From positions 1 through 40,110 of the IMG/VR virus record IMGVR_UViG_3300010885_038891: a stretch of DNA of 40,110 nt, one strand, 5' to 3'. Numbering within the stretch: the first letter of the stretch is position 1; every line of letters begins with the position of its first letter. Shown here piece after piece: positions 1-7,695 of this stretch. A program made the position numbers and the translations under genes. The DNA comes from a virus. A model generated the notes under the pieces. It was given only the letters and a program-made list of their open reading frames with translations. It was not told the origin of the DNA and searched no databases.

Positions 1-123
1 AAATTTTAAATTCGTTATTAAATGAAACCACACGTCCTGTTAAAAAGAAAGAAAAGAAAAATGACTTACCAACTATCTCTTTTTCTAAGTGATTCCCGTG
101 AATTGACTCAAATATTCACGTAT
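1..123. repeat. Terminal redundancy, left copy
   Basis: The first 123 bases are identical to the last 123 bases of the window. This is what an assembler leaves when it runs past the closing point of a circular, or circularly permuted, molecule. The repeat starts inside one small gene and ends inside the next, and has no attachment-site or transposon-end structure. The true unit length is therefore 39,987 bp, and genes near both window ends belong to one continuous rightward block. Confidence 0.95.
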
Positions 124-222
124 CGTGATGACGCATTCAATTATATTCGTCATTTATCCGAAGTGTTGAATAAAACTTCTTTACGGGTAAAAGCCGTCAC
201 CTTGAAAAGCTTAAGATCTTAG
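61..222 (+). CDS. Small unknown protein before the HTH regulator
   Basis: I do not recognise this 53-residue protein. An upstream in-frame ATG at 22 would give 66 residues, but it has no ribosome site and would add a very basic stretch. The ATG at 61 follows a purine-rich run, which is a weak ribosome site, so I prefer it. The product is mixed alpha/beta in character with no membrane segment. It ends 1 base before the HTH gene starts, so the two are probably co-translated. The pairing recalls two-gene regulator or toxin-antitoxin cassettes, but nothing in this protein supports a toxin call. Confidence 0.55.
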   Translation: MTYQLSLFLSDSRELTQIFTYRDDAFNYIRHLSEVLNKTSLRVKAVTLKSLRS

Positions 223-223
223 T

Positions 224-418
224 ATGGAAAGTAATGAGTTGAAGCAATTCCGTGAAACATTGGAATTTAATAAAACATTAATGGCAAAATGTTTAGGAGT
301 TCCCTTGCAAACCTATATCCACTGGGAAAACGGAACCCGTAAAATGAACAGTTCCGCTAGAAAACTACTGGATATTATCTCCAAACTAGATAAAAAATCA
401 ATCAATAACCTTTTCTAA
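224..418 (+). CDS. XRE/Cro-type helix-turn-helix regulator
   Basis: This 64-residue protein is almost entirely one helix-turn-helix domain. The pattern LKQFRETLEFNKTLMAKCLG, then VPLQTYIHWENG, then ARKLLDII fits the small XRE/Cro or HigA-like fold, with the recognition helix around residues 27-38. It is the most likely DNA-binding repressor in this phage. With no integrase present it more likely times lytic transcription than maintains lysogeny. It is the last gene of the rightward early block, 1 base after the preceding gene and with no Shine-Dalgarno of its own, so it is probably translationally coupled. Its operator is unknown; the inverted repeat at 2933-2949 is one candidate. Confidence 0.75.
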   Translation: MESNELKQFRETLEFNKTLMAKCLGVPLQTYIHWENGTRKMNSSARKLLDIISKLDKKSINNLF

Positions 419-473
419 ACATTGAAGGGTTCTTTTACTTATGTTTTAATGGGTTAGGTCGGTGGGACCGCAT

Positions 474-2930
474 TTATCCCGACTCGTTAGGGTCGGGATA
501 TTCTGTTTTCTCGTAACCGTGGGCGACCCTACTTCGGTATCTACTTTCTAACCTCTTCTGTTTGATACTTATAATTTCTTCACGATGACTTTTAAACTGA
601 GTCAAAATATTCGGGTTGATCGCCCATTGTGCTTTACCTCGTAAATCATCATAATTGGAGTCTAGTCGTTTTACCCAATTTGCTGCTTCAAGTAAACTCA
701 TGCCACATAGGATAATATGATTCCTATCTTGAGCATTCTTTCCCTCCAACGTACGCCGGGTAGCGTTGCGAAGATCTGCCAGCGTTAGCTTCTTCATGTC
801 GGCATACTGAAGTACATAATTAGCCAACCAAATATCAAAACTGTCATTGGTTCCAATCTCGTGAAAAGTGTATCGCAATGACGGGATAATGTAGGTTCGC
901 ACAAAACAGATAACTCGTTTCACTAGTTCCACATTAATCACGGTGCTATATGGGTCTTCCATTAAATGAAACATGAGAATAATCCTGCCCGTGGTTCCTT
1001 CTATTTTTCCGAACGATGTCATAAATACATCGGAGCTTTGGAGTAGTCTTTCTTCGCGCTTCGTGTGTTCGTACCATTGCTGGAATCTCCTAAACTCGGT
1101 AAAGGCGTCTTGGGATAACCTGTATGTTTGGACCGGTAACGAATATATGGTACGTAGTAGTTTCTCCCATTCGTATGAGTGTGAAAGAAATTCCGGAACT
1201 GGTTCTCCTAATTTAGTTTCCCCGGATCTCAAAACTGCCGGTAAAAACCGTTGAGCAAGTCCGTCGCCCGCCATTCCTACGATATTTTGACGAAGAACTG
1301 TCGGTTGTATGTTCCCGTAAATACTGACGGCCAAATTGTCACAACGTATCGACCCTGTACCCACACGATCCATTTCATAAGGTTCACCCTCATAACTGAC
1401 AACCCAACAAGATCGATCCTCTCCACTGTTTTTATCCGTTATTTTACGAATCCATGAATTCATCTCATCTAGATAACAAAGGAGTCCGCGTGGTCGGTCT
1501 GCTGATGAACGGATTAGTTTTTGACTCGTGATATCAGAAATCGTGATTCTCAAAGGAACAGGTTGAGGAGGAAGATCCGGCACTTCTGGTATTTCATCGG
1601 CACCGAAGAGGGCTTCTGGAGATGAAGCGTGTTCAAGAAAAAGCTTTTTGGCTGAGGAGTGAGCGGCCTCTTGAGATTCCCATTCAAGTAGATCTTTTTT
1701 AAATCGTGGTCGATCCTCAGCCTCAAGACTTCGTAGAACCTGGAGCATTGGTCTTGATCCTGGGGACTTTTTGTCAGCTGGTTCCCCGACAGTCATCATC
1801 CATAGTATGGGTGGAACCTGGAACCCCGGCATAAGTTCCAATCGTATCCGCGAATCCACTACCGCACATGCAGCAGAAATTCCAGCCCATAAAGGTACCA
1901 AAACATCACACCCTACGCTGGTGGAAACTTCTTGTGCCCGTCTTTGTAGAATAGGAGGGAAAACTGTGATATCGGGATTAGGGGGTTGAGGACGAAGTCC
2001 GTGTAGGAGGAGCTCAGCCTCCATGACAGGACCGTTAGTATTGAACAAATAGTCTAGGTTCTCCTCAGGTGCAGAATACCCATAATCCATTGCAATTTTA
2101 AACAAGGTTCCTGCCGTAACAAGATTATCTTTATTAATCTTAAAACTGTTCCATTGAGTACGTAATTCACGATATCCCGGGTATTTGTCTTTGCTCAATT
2201 GTGACCATTCGTCCCAGGCCTTGAAGTATGTGTCCCCCTCATCGGACATAGATCCTATCCAATGTAACGACATCCCCACATGAACCCATTCATCTCGTGA
2301 GCAATCTGAGGGGATTTTAATTAGAGCTTTTACCACTTCAGACGTATCGGGGATATCTACACTTGGGAGAGTGTCTAAAGTTACAACCAGATCATTCCAT
2401 ATTTTCAAAAGATAATCGGGAATAACAGGTAAGTTCATCCACGAACCACGACCTCTCCATTCGTAAGGTTTACCCGTTATGGGGTGGATACTGGGGGGAA
2501 TAACATCCTGAACGGTGAGGCCCTCTTGGGTAGCACATCTAAACTCCACCACTGTTTTTTTACGTTGAAGAATTTTTTTGGTTATCTGTGTAATGCCACC
2601 AGGCATCTTAAAAAGTAATTTGGTTCTATTTTTAACACCCGAGTGGATAATTACGGTATCTTCAGACTCACAAAGAGTTAAAAGATTTATCCCGTGAGAT
2701 TTGAAAAACTCAAATGCCATTTCCCAATCGTCTACGTCTAAGGCCATAGTTCCAGAATACGCGTGTGCAAGACCAACCCCGTAACCTGGAGGCAAATCCT
2801 GAGCAGATTTTAAAACAGACTCACGATGATTCCATTTTTTAGAATTTGGACCATTTGGTCCTTTTGAACCCGGGGGAATTGGAACTAGACAGAATCCGTT
2901 ATCAATGTATGTTTGACAATTGTTTAGCAT
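474..2930 (-). CDS. Primase-polymerase/helicase (prim-pol, PriCT, DUF3987-like)
   Basis: A multidomain replication protein of 818 residues that probably primes and unwinds the phage DNA. Residues 1-185 look like an archaeo-eukaryotic primase domain: Y8xxxGF, the metal-binding LDVDD at 64-68, and PPSIHP followed by GKPYEW at 145-158. Residues 195-285 match a PriCT_2-type linker (EWVHVGMSLHWIG, WDEWSQ, AGTLFKIA). From about 325 on it resembles DUF3987 helicase-like proteins, with a degenerate Walker A (GEPADKKSPG, 382-391) and a LDEMNSW Walker B. The frame extends upstream to a TTG, but the ATG chosen starts at the normal N-end of the domain and clears the divergent control region. It is the only gene in its transcription unit, facing away from the replication operon. 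Confidence 0.8.
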   Translation of the reverse strand: MLNNCQTYIDNGFCLVPIPPGSKGPNGPNSKKWNHRESVLKSAQDLPPGYGVGLAHAYSGTMALDVDDWEMAFEFFKSHGINLLTLCESEDTVIIHSGVKNRTKLLFKMPGGITQITKKILQRKKTVVEFRCATQEGLTVQDVIPPSIHPITGKPYEWRGRGSWMNLPVIPDYLLKIWNDLVVTLDTLPSVDIPDTSEVVKALIKIPSDCSRDEWVHVGMSLHWIGSMSDEGDTYFKAWDEWSQLSKDKYPGYRELRTQWNSFKINKDNLVTAGTLFKIAMDYGYSAPEENLDYLFNTNGPVMEAELLLHGLRPQPPNPDITVFPPILQRRAQEVSTSVGCDVLVPLWAGISAACAVVDSRIRLELMPGFQVPPILWMMTVGEPADKKSPGSRPMLQVLRSLEAEDRPRFKKDLLEWESQEAAHSSAKKLFLEHASSPEALFGADEIPEVPDLPPQPVPLRITISDITSQKLIRSSADRPRGLLCYLDEMNSWIRKITDKNSGEDRSCWVVSYEGEPYEMDRVGTGSIRCDNLAVSIYGNIQPTVLRQNIVGMAGDGLAQRFLPAVLRSGETKLGEPVPEFLSHSYEWEKLLRTIYSLPVQTYRLSQDAFTEFRRFQQWYEHTKREERLLQSSDVFMTSFGKIEGTTGRIILMFHLMEDPYSTVINVELVKRVICFVRTYIIPSLRYTFHEIGTNDSFDIWLANYVLQYADMKKLTLADLRNATRRTLEGKNAQDRNHIILCGMSLLEAANWVKRLDSNYDDLRGKAQWAINPNILTQFKSHREEIISIKQKRLESRYRSRVAHGYEKTEYPDPNESG
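476..499. terminator. Hairpin between convergent genes, possible terminator
   Basis: ATCCCGAC and GTCGGGAT form a perfect 8-bp stem with an 8-base loop. It overlaps the stop codon of the leftward primase gene and lies 58 bases after the rightward HTH gene. Read rightward it is followed by a weak T-rich stretch (ATTCTGTTTTC); read leftward there is no T run. It is a moderate candidate for ending the early transcript. Confidence 0.45.
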
Positions 2931-2941
2931 AGTGAGATAAT
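2913..2941 (+). promoter_or_regulatory. Sigma70-like promoter of the replication operon
   Basis: TTGACA (2913-2918), a 17-bp spacer and GATAAT (2936-2941) match consensus at 11 of 12 positions. Transcription would start near 2948, just ahead of the RHH gene. The -10 box lies inside an inverted repeat, so repression is likely. The -35 box sits within the first codons of the divergent primase gene. Confidence 0.75.
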
Positions 2942-2949
2942 GTATCTCA
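2933..2949. promoter_or_regulatory. Probable operator over the -10 box
   Basis: TGAGATA and TATCTCA form a perfect 7+7 bp inverted repeat around a 3-base centre, covering the -10 hexamer of the replication promoter. A dimeric repressor here would block the operon and perhaps the divergent primase gene too. The adjacent RHH protein and the HTH protein at 224-418 are the two candidate binders. Confidence 0.55.
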
Positions 2950-2993
2950 TAAGTGCATTCAGCGCAAGTCGTAATGTCAGAAAGGAGTTTAAC

Positions 2994-3191
2994 ATTAAAT
3001 CTAATCAACCGTTAAAAGATACTCAGGTATGCACACGGATTTCTTCTGAAATTAGAGACAAGTTTTACGAAAAAGCTTTAGTTTTTGGAAACCCTTCAGA
3101 AGTTTTACGTGATATCATTGAAGCTTTTATCGATGATCGCTATACAATTATTCCCGACCCGAAAGGTAAATCTATCTATGCTAGAAGATAA
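2994..3191 (+). CDS. Ribbon-helix-helix-like regulator, apparent ATT start
   Basis: A 65-residue protein resembling Arc/MetJ-type ribbon-helix-helix regulators: a short strand (DTQVCTRIS), a helix (SEIRDKFYEKALVFG), NPSEVLRDIIEAFID, and a basic tail. The start is unusual. The only in-frame ATG (2940) lies inside the -10 promoter box, upstream of the expected transcript start. A good Shine-Dalgarno, AAAGGAG (2981-2987), is spaced 6 bases from an ATT codon, and no ATG, GTG or TTG follows in frame before the conserved domain. ATT starts are rare and known mainly from infC. The protein heads the replication operon and probably autoregulates it through the inverted repeat upstream. The domain call is moderate. 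Confidence 0.65.
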   Translation: MKSNQPLKDTQVCTRISSEIRDKFYEKALVFGNPSEVLRDIIEAFIDDRYTIIPDPKGKSIYARR

Positions 3192-3669
3192 AATTCAAAA
3201 ATTAACTGAGAGTGTCCAATCATTAGAAAAAGTGATATCCGCATTTATGGCAGGTCATTTAAAGGCCACTATTTCAGAAAAAGCAAAAGATCCGTCAAAG
3301 GGTATTCCTATTATTGATACCACTCTTATCAAAAATCCTATTCTTGAAAACAAGGTTGTTGAAAATAAGATCGTTCCTAGTGAACCAAAAGCAGAAACAC
3401 TAACCGCACCTTTTGAAATGCCTTCTTTCATGAAGGAGGAATCACCTGAAGTTCTTGATACACCACCTCATGTTCCGTTGAATGATCTTGGTGATGTACT
3501 CGCATACACTCAATCCGTATACGGTGAACTAGGGCCAGTAGATGGATCCGGAATTCAGAAAATCCTAAAAGACGATTTCGGATGTACTCACATGAGTGAA
3601 CTTCCCAAAGAGAAATTTATTCAATATTATTTTAAAATTGAAAAACTCAAAAAGGACAAAAACAAATGA
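3178..3669 (+). CDS. Coiled-coil protein of the replication operon
   Basis: A 163-residue protein of unknown function. The N-terminus (about 1-30) is a predicted coiled coil (LEDKIQKLTESVQSLEKVI). The middle is a charged, flexible linker, and the last 50 residues form a small helical module (GIQKILKDDFGC, MSELPKEKFIQYYFKIEKL). I chose the ATG that overlaps the end of the RHH gene by 14 bases, preceded by GAAAGG. Longer in-frame starts would run out of frame across the RHH gene. The linker carries MPSFMKEESPEV, a motif shared with a virion-region protein (19634-19918) and, in shorter form, with the end of the DUF2815 protein. It overlaps the nuclease gene at ATGA. A replication accessory role is only inferred. 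Confidence 0.7.
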   Translation: MLEDKIQKLTESVQSLEKVISAFMAGHLKATISEKAKDPSKGIPIIDTTLIKNPILENKVVENKIVPSEPKAETLTAPFEMPSFMKEESPEVLDTPPHVPLNDLGDVLAYTQSVYGELGPVDGSGIQKILKDDFGCTHMSELPKEKFIQYYFKIEKLKKDKNK

Positions 3670-4901
3670 GTCACGCTAGACTAAGTCCTAGTAAGGCCCA
3701 TAGGTGGATGAAGTGTCCCGGTTCTATTCGAGAGGAAGAGACTATCCCTTCTACAACTTCATCGTATGCTGTAGACGGCACCCATTCCCACGCTCTCCTA
3801 GATTCTTGTTTGCGTTTTGGAGTGTCTCCTGAGGATATGGTAGGGAAAACAATCTCTTCCCATGAAGGAGCATTTCAGGTAGATGAGGATAGAGCATCCA
3901 GAGTTCGTTTGGCATATGAATATGTCAAAGAGGTATCCACTCCTTCCACTATTCTAAAACTCGAATCTAAGGTTAATCCTGAACGACTCGTAGGTAGATC
4001 CGATATGTATGGGACAGTGGATGTTCAACTCATTGACAACGAAACCTTGGAGATTATTGATTATAAAGATGGAATTGGTAGAGTAGATCCTTTCGAAAAT
4101 CCTCAAATGATCATTTATGCGTTGGGGGTGTTGAGTGAAATGGAAGGGTATGAACCGAATTATGTGAAAATGACAATCATTCAGCCCAAATTAGCCACAT
4201 TTGGAGAAAATGTTGTCAACAGTATCATAATTTCACTCAATAAACTAAAAAGTTACATTCCGGTTCTTAAGGACTGTGCGGATGCAACTGACACTGCGGA
4301 TGCCCCTCTTATAGCTGGGGAGAAGCAGTGTCATTTTTGCCCAGTTAAGGGCAACTGTTCTTCTTTGATTTCAAAGTCGCTTGGTGACATCGGAATTAAA
4401 TTTGACAACCTAGAGACTGTACAGGAAATCTCCAATAAGGATACCAATTCTATAAGTGAAGACGAGTTGCGAGAACTTCTGGAAGCGATCCCATTGCTTA
4501 AACAACTGATTGTTTCAACCGAAGAAGAAGCCCTGAAACGTTTAAAGCTCGGGAAAGAAATTCCAGGGTTCAAGTTAGTTCGTGGGAATGGATCTAGACG
4601 CTGGAGCTTACCCGAAGAAGAAATTGCGGAAAAGCTTACTAAAATGGGGATTCCCAAGTCTGAAGTATTAGTCACCAAGGTGGTATCACCCGCCCAAGCT
4701 GAGAAATTAAGATGGACTAAAAAAGATGGAACTGTTAAAAGATTAACACCTCGTCAGTTAACCACACTGGCTCAGGAATACATCATAAAAACGGAAGGAT
4801 CTTTGACTATTGCGAATGAATTAGACCCCAGAAAATCTGTAAAATTAGAACCCAATGAAAACGAGTTAAATCAATTATTTGAACCTGTGAATGAGGAGTA
4901 G
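3666..4901 (+). CDS. DUF2800 family Cas4/RecB-like nuclease
   Basis: A 411-residue protein that probably degrades or resects DNA during phage replication or recombination. It shows PD-(D/E)XK nuclease features: E100, D119 in GTVDV, D132-x-K134 in DYKDG, and QMIIYALG at 147-154. Four cysteines, C17 (MKCPGS) and C222, C225, C231 (CHFCPVKGNC), fit the iron-sulfur cluster that staples Cas4/AddB-type nucleases. It opens with the typical ARLSPSKAHRWMKCPGS block. It overlaps the preceding gene at ATGA and is followed within 4 bases by the DUF2815 gene. This pair is a conserved replication module in many phages, best known from Firmicutes phages. Confidence 0.85.
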   Translation: MSHARLSPSKAHRWMKCPGSIREEETIPSTTSSYAVDGTHSHALLDSCLRFGVSPEDMVGKTISSHEGAFQVDEDRASRVRLAYEYVKEVSTPSTILKLESKVNPERLVGRSDMYGTVDVQLIDNETLEIIDYKDGIGRVDPFENPQMIIYALGVLSEMEGYEPNYVKMTIIQPKLATFGENVVNSIIISLNKLKSYIPVLKDCADATDTADAPLIAGEKQCHFCPVKGNCSSLISKSLGDIGIKFDNLETVQEISNKDTNSISEDELRELLEAIPLLKQLIVSTEEEALKRLKLGKEIPGFKLVRGNGSRRWSLPEEEIAEKLTKMGIPKSEVLVTKVVSPAQAEKLRWTKKDGTVKRLTPRQLTTLAQEYIIKTEGSLTIANELDPRKSVKLEPNENELNQLFEPVNEE

Positions 4902-4905
4902 TAAA

Positions 4906-5538
4906 ATGATAAAATTAAATAATGTGAGATTGTCTTTCCCCCACTTAATTGAGCCACGGGTAACTGTTAATGAGTCCACTGGTAAGGAAAGTTCATCCTA
5001 CGGTTGTCAGATTTTAGTTGAACCTGATAATGCCGATTTTAAAAAACTTATGGATAATGTTCATTCCATCGCGTTGGAAACATGGAAAGACAAAACGGGC
5101 ACCATTCTTCAAATGATCAATGAGGACAAACTGAAGCGATTTTTTGGAAAAGGTGAAACGAAGATTAAAAAAGAAACTTTGGAACCCTACGAGGGATATG
5201 CCGGCATGATGTATATATCATGCAATCGTAAAAAAAGACCTCAGGTTTATAAAACAAATGGTACTGTGGTGGATTCGTTAAATGACGCACTGTATTTAGA
5301 AGAAACCCGTAAGATGTATCCCGGATGCCGTGTTAATGTAGTTCTTCGACCATGGGTTCAAGATAATAAATTTGGTCGTGCATTGCGTTGCGAGTTATTG
5401 GCAGTTCAATTCAATAAACATGATTCCGCATTTGGAGACGGCGAGAAAGACACTTCTTCTTTATTCAGCGCTTCTGATTCCGAGGAAGTTGTTGATTTTT
5501 CAAGTGACGTGTCCTTACCTTCATTTATGTTAGGCTAA
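4906..5538 (+). CDS. DUF2815 family, ssDNA-binding-like protein
   Basis: A 210-residue protein of the DUF2815 family, thought to act as a phage single-stranded DNA-binding protein. It has the family opening (KLNNVRLSFPHLIEP), a central KxxFGKG block and the VNVVLRPWVQDNKFGRALRCELLAVQF block. The acidic, serine-rich tail resembles the acidic tails of SSB proteins that recruit partners. It ends in LPSFMLG, echoing the PSFM motif of two other proteins here. I chose the ATG five codons into the frame because GAGGAG sits 7 bases before it. It lies between the nuclease and the polymerase, consistent with a shared replication complex. Confidence 0.8.
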   Translation: MIKLNNVRLSFPHLIEPRVTVNESTGKESSSYGCQILVEPDNADFKKLMDNVHSIALETWKDKTGTILQMINEDKLKRFFGKGETKIKKETLEPYEGYAGMMYISCNRKKRPQVYKTNGTVVDSLNDALYLEETRKMYPGCRVNVVLRPWVQDNKFGRALRCELLAVQFNKHDSAFGDGEKDTSSLFSASDSEEVVDFSSDVSLPSFMLG

Positions 5539-5539
5539 A

Positions 5540-7390
5540 GTGAACAAAGATTTTGTTTACGACATAGAGACATTTCCCAATGTCTTCACCATCACATTCG
5601 AGTGTTGCGATTCGCCATTCACGTTCTATTTTGAGATGAGTGAATGGCGAAATGACGGTGACAAGCTAATAGAGTTTCTCAAATACCTACGCAACTCTAA
5701 AAGTCGAATGGTGGGTTTTAACAACCTCCACTTTGATTACCCTATTTTACATACTATTATTTTAACCAACGGTAAGATTTCTCCTGACACTATCTATAGA
5801 AAGTGCGAAGCTATTATCGAAGCAGGCAATGAAGAAACACGTTCGTTTACACATTTGATTTCACCTAAGGATTATTTTGTGGATCAACTGGACTTATTTA
5901 AAATCCATCATTTTGACAACAAAGCCCGCTCTACTAGTCTCAAATCACTCGAGTTTAATATGAGAGCCTCTTCAATTCAGAGTCTACCATTCAAAGTGGG
6001 TAAATTTTTAACCAGAGAAGAGGTTACAGTTCTGAAAGAGTACAATGCTTATGATGTATTCCAAACTAAAAAATTCTACCATGAATCTTTAGATATGATC
6101 CGATTTAGAGAAGAGTTGTCTATCAAACATAAAAGAAACTTTATGAACCATAATGATACTAAGATTGGAAAAGATTTCTTTATTTCCGAGTTGGAGAAAT
6201 CTAATATTACGTGTTACACGGTTCAAGGTAATAAGAGGGTTCCACGTGGAACTAAACGTCCACATCTTTATCTCAAAGATGCCATATTACCTAAAGCTAT
6301 TCCACTTCGCCCTGAGTTTAAAGAGGCTGTTGATTTTCTCGTGAGTCAGGATATTGCGTCTACTAAAGGAGTATTCAAAGATCTTTCGGTAACCATTAAT
6401 GATTTCAAGTTTGTTCTAGGTGTAGGTGGTGTTCACGGTTCCGTAAAATTCAAAAGAATATCCGAAGATGTAGAATTCGAGATCATTGATTTAGATGTAT
6501 CGTCCTATTACCCAAATTTGGCTATCAAGAACAAGTTTTTCCCTGAGCATCTTACGTCTCGATTCTGTGAAATCTATGAGGATCTTTATAATCAACGCAC
6601 CAAATATAAGAAAAATTCAGCAGAAAATAAGATGCTGAAACTTGCACTAAATGGGTCTTACGGGGATAGCAATAATAAATACAGTCCTTTATATGATCCC
6701 CTGTTCACCATGAAAATAACTTTGAATGGTCAATTGTTCCTATGTCGATTGGCGGAACAATTATTCCAAATTCCAGATTTAACTCTCCTTCAGATAAATA
6801 CCGACGGTTTGACTGTAAAAGTTAGAAGAAGTGACCGAAGTAAATTAGAACAAGTTGCATCATGGTGGGAAAATCTAACCGGATTAAACCTAGAGTGGAA
6901 TTATTACAAACGTATGTTTATTCGGGACGTTAATAATTATTTAGCTGAATACCTGAATGGGGAAATCAAAGCTAAAGGGGCATATGATCATGAATTAGAG
7001 TGGCACCAAAATCACTCTAACTTGGTAGTGCCTAAAATCGCCCAACAGGTTCTTCTATATGATAAACCTATAAGGGACACATTGAGATCATGGAAAGACC
7101 CTTTGGATTTTATGGCCCGTGCGAAAGTACCTCGGTCTAGTAAGTTAGTTTATGAAGGGTATACGGTTACTCAATTACCTAATATTACCCGTTATTACGT
7201 TTCTCAAGAAGGAGGGTATTTGTATAAATGGATGCCTCCTTTAGAGGAATTTAAACAATGGCGAAAAATGGCTATTTGCTCAGGATGGAAGGTCCTCCCT
7301 TGCAATGAGTTAACAGAAAACGAAATTTATGATTTCGATTATGAATATTATGCTCAGGAGATAGAAAAGTTATGCCTACCTCTCATTTAA
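5540..7390 (+). CDS. Family B DNA polymerase with 3'-5' exonuclease
   Basis: The replicative DNA polymerase, 616 residues from a GTG start. The exonuclease half has Exo I (YDIET, D8 and E10), Exo II (GFNNLHFDYPIL, D66) and Exo III (YNAYD, D172). The polymerase half has family B motif A (DLDVSSYYPN, 317-326), motif B (KLALNGSYG, 367-375) and motif C, INTDGLTV around D422. Motif C has Asn at the first Asp of the usual DTD. Related phage modules with DUF2800 and DUF2815 usually carry a family A enzyme, so a short family B enzyme here is notable. It starts 1 base after the DUF2815 stop and overlaps the VRR-NUC gene by 19 bases. No protein-priming region was identified. Confidence 0.88.
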   Translation: MNKDFVYDIETFPNVFTITFECCDSPFTFYFEMSEWRNDGDKLIEFLKYLRNSKSRMVGFNNLHFDYPILHTIILTNGKISPDTIYRKCEAIIEAGNEETRSFTHLISPKDYFVDQLDLFKIHHFDNKARSTSLKSLEFNMRASSIQSLPFKVGKFLTREEVTVLKEYNAYDVFQTKKFYHESLDMIRFREELSIKHKRNFMNHNDTKIGKDFFISELEKSNITCYTVQGNKRVPRGTKRPHLYLKDAILPKAIPLRPEFKEAVDFLVSQDIASTKGVFKDLSVTINDFKFVLGVGGVHGSVKFKRISEDVEFEIIDLDVSSYYPNLAIKNKFFPEHLTSRFCEIYEDLYNQRTKYKKNSAENKMLKLALNGSYGDSNNKYSPLYDPLFTMKITLNGQLFLCRLAEQLFQIPDLTLLQINTDGLTVKVRRSDRSKLEQVASWWENLTGLNLEWNYYKRMFIRDVNNYLAEYLNGEIKAKGAYDHELEWHQNHSNLVVPKIAQQVLLYDKPIRDTLRSWKDPLDFMARAKVPRSSKLVYEGYTVTQLPNITRYYVSQEGGYLYKWMPPLEEFKQWRKMAICSGWKVLPCNELTENEIYDFDYEYYAQEIEKLCLPLI

Positions 7391-7695
7391 TACGAAAAGA
7401 TCCTTTAGAGAAAGACGTTGAGAAACGAATATGCGACCGAGCCAAAAGTAAGGGGTATCTTGCTTATAAGTTTACCAGTCCGGCCCGTCGAAGTGTTCCA
7501 GATCGAATGTTTATCAATCGTCACGGTTTTATATTCTTCATGGAGCTAAAAAGACTCGGGGAAAAACCTACTCCTTCTCAACTTCGAGAACATGCAACGT
7601 TAAGGAATAATGGCGCTTTGGTCTTTGTAGTTGATAATAAAGAACAAGGTTACCAAATTATTGATCAATTTTGTAATCATTACCCCGCTCGATGA
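7372..7695 (+). CDS. VRR-NUC domain nuclease
   Basis: A 107-residue stand-alone VRR-NUC nuclease, probably cutting branched DNA. The family pattern is complete: an N-terminal helix with E17, SVPDRMF (D44), FMELKR (E58, K60) and PTPSQ (Q70). An AGGAG lies 11 bases before the ATG, inside the end of the polymerase gene. It overlaps the helicase gene at ATGA. VRR-NUC next to an SNF2 helicase is a recurring phage arrangement, suggesting that the two act together on forked intermediates. Confidence 0.88.
   Translation: MPTSHLIRKDPLEKDVEKRICDRAKSKGYLAYKFTSPARRSVPDRMFINRHGFIFFMELKRLGEKPTPSQLREHATLRNNGALVFVVDNKEQGYQIIDQFCNHYPAR

Noticed and set aside
1-123. Attachment site or long terminal repeat of a mobile element
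   Set aside because: The identity is explained by circular assembly overlap, and no integrase or transposase gene exists.
2940-2993. ATG start at 2940 for the RHH gene
   Set aside because: It lies in the -10 box of a strong promoter and has no ribosome site. It would add 18 residues ahead of the domain. Kept only as the alternative to the ATT start.
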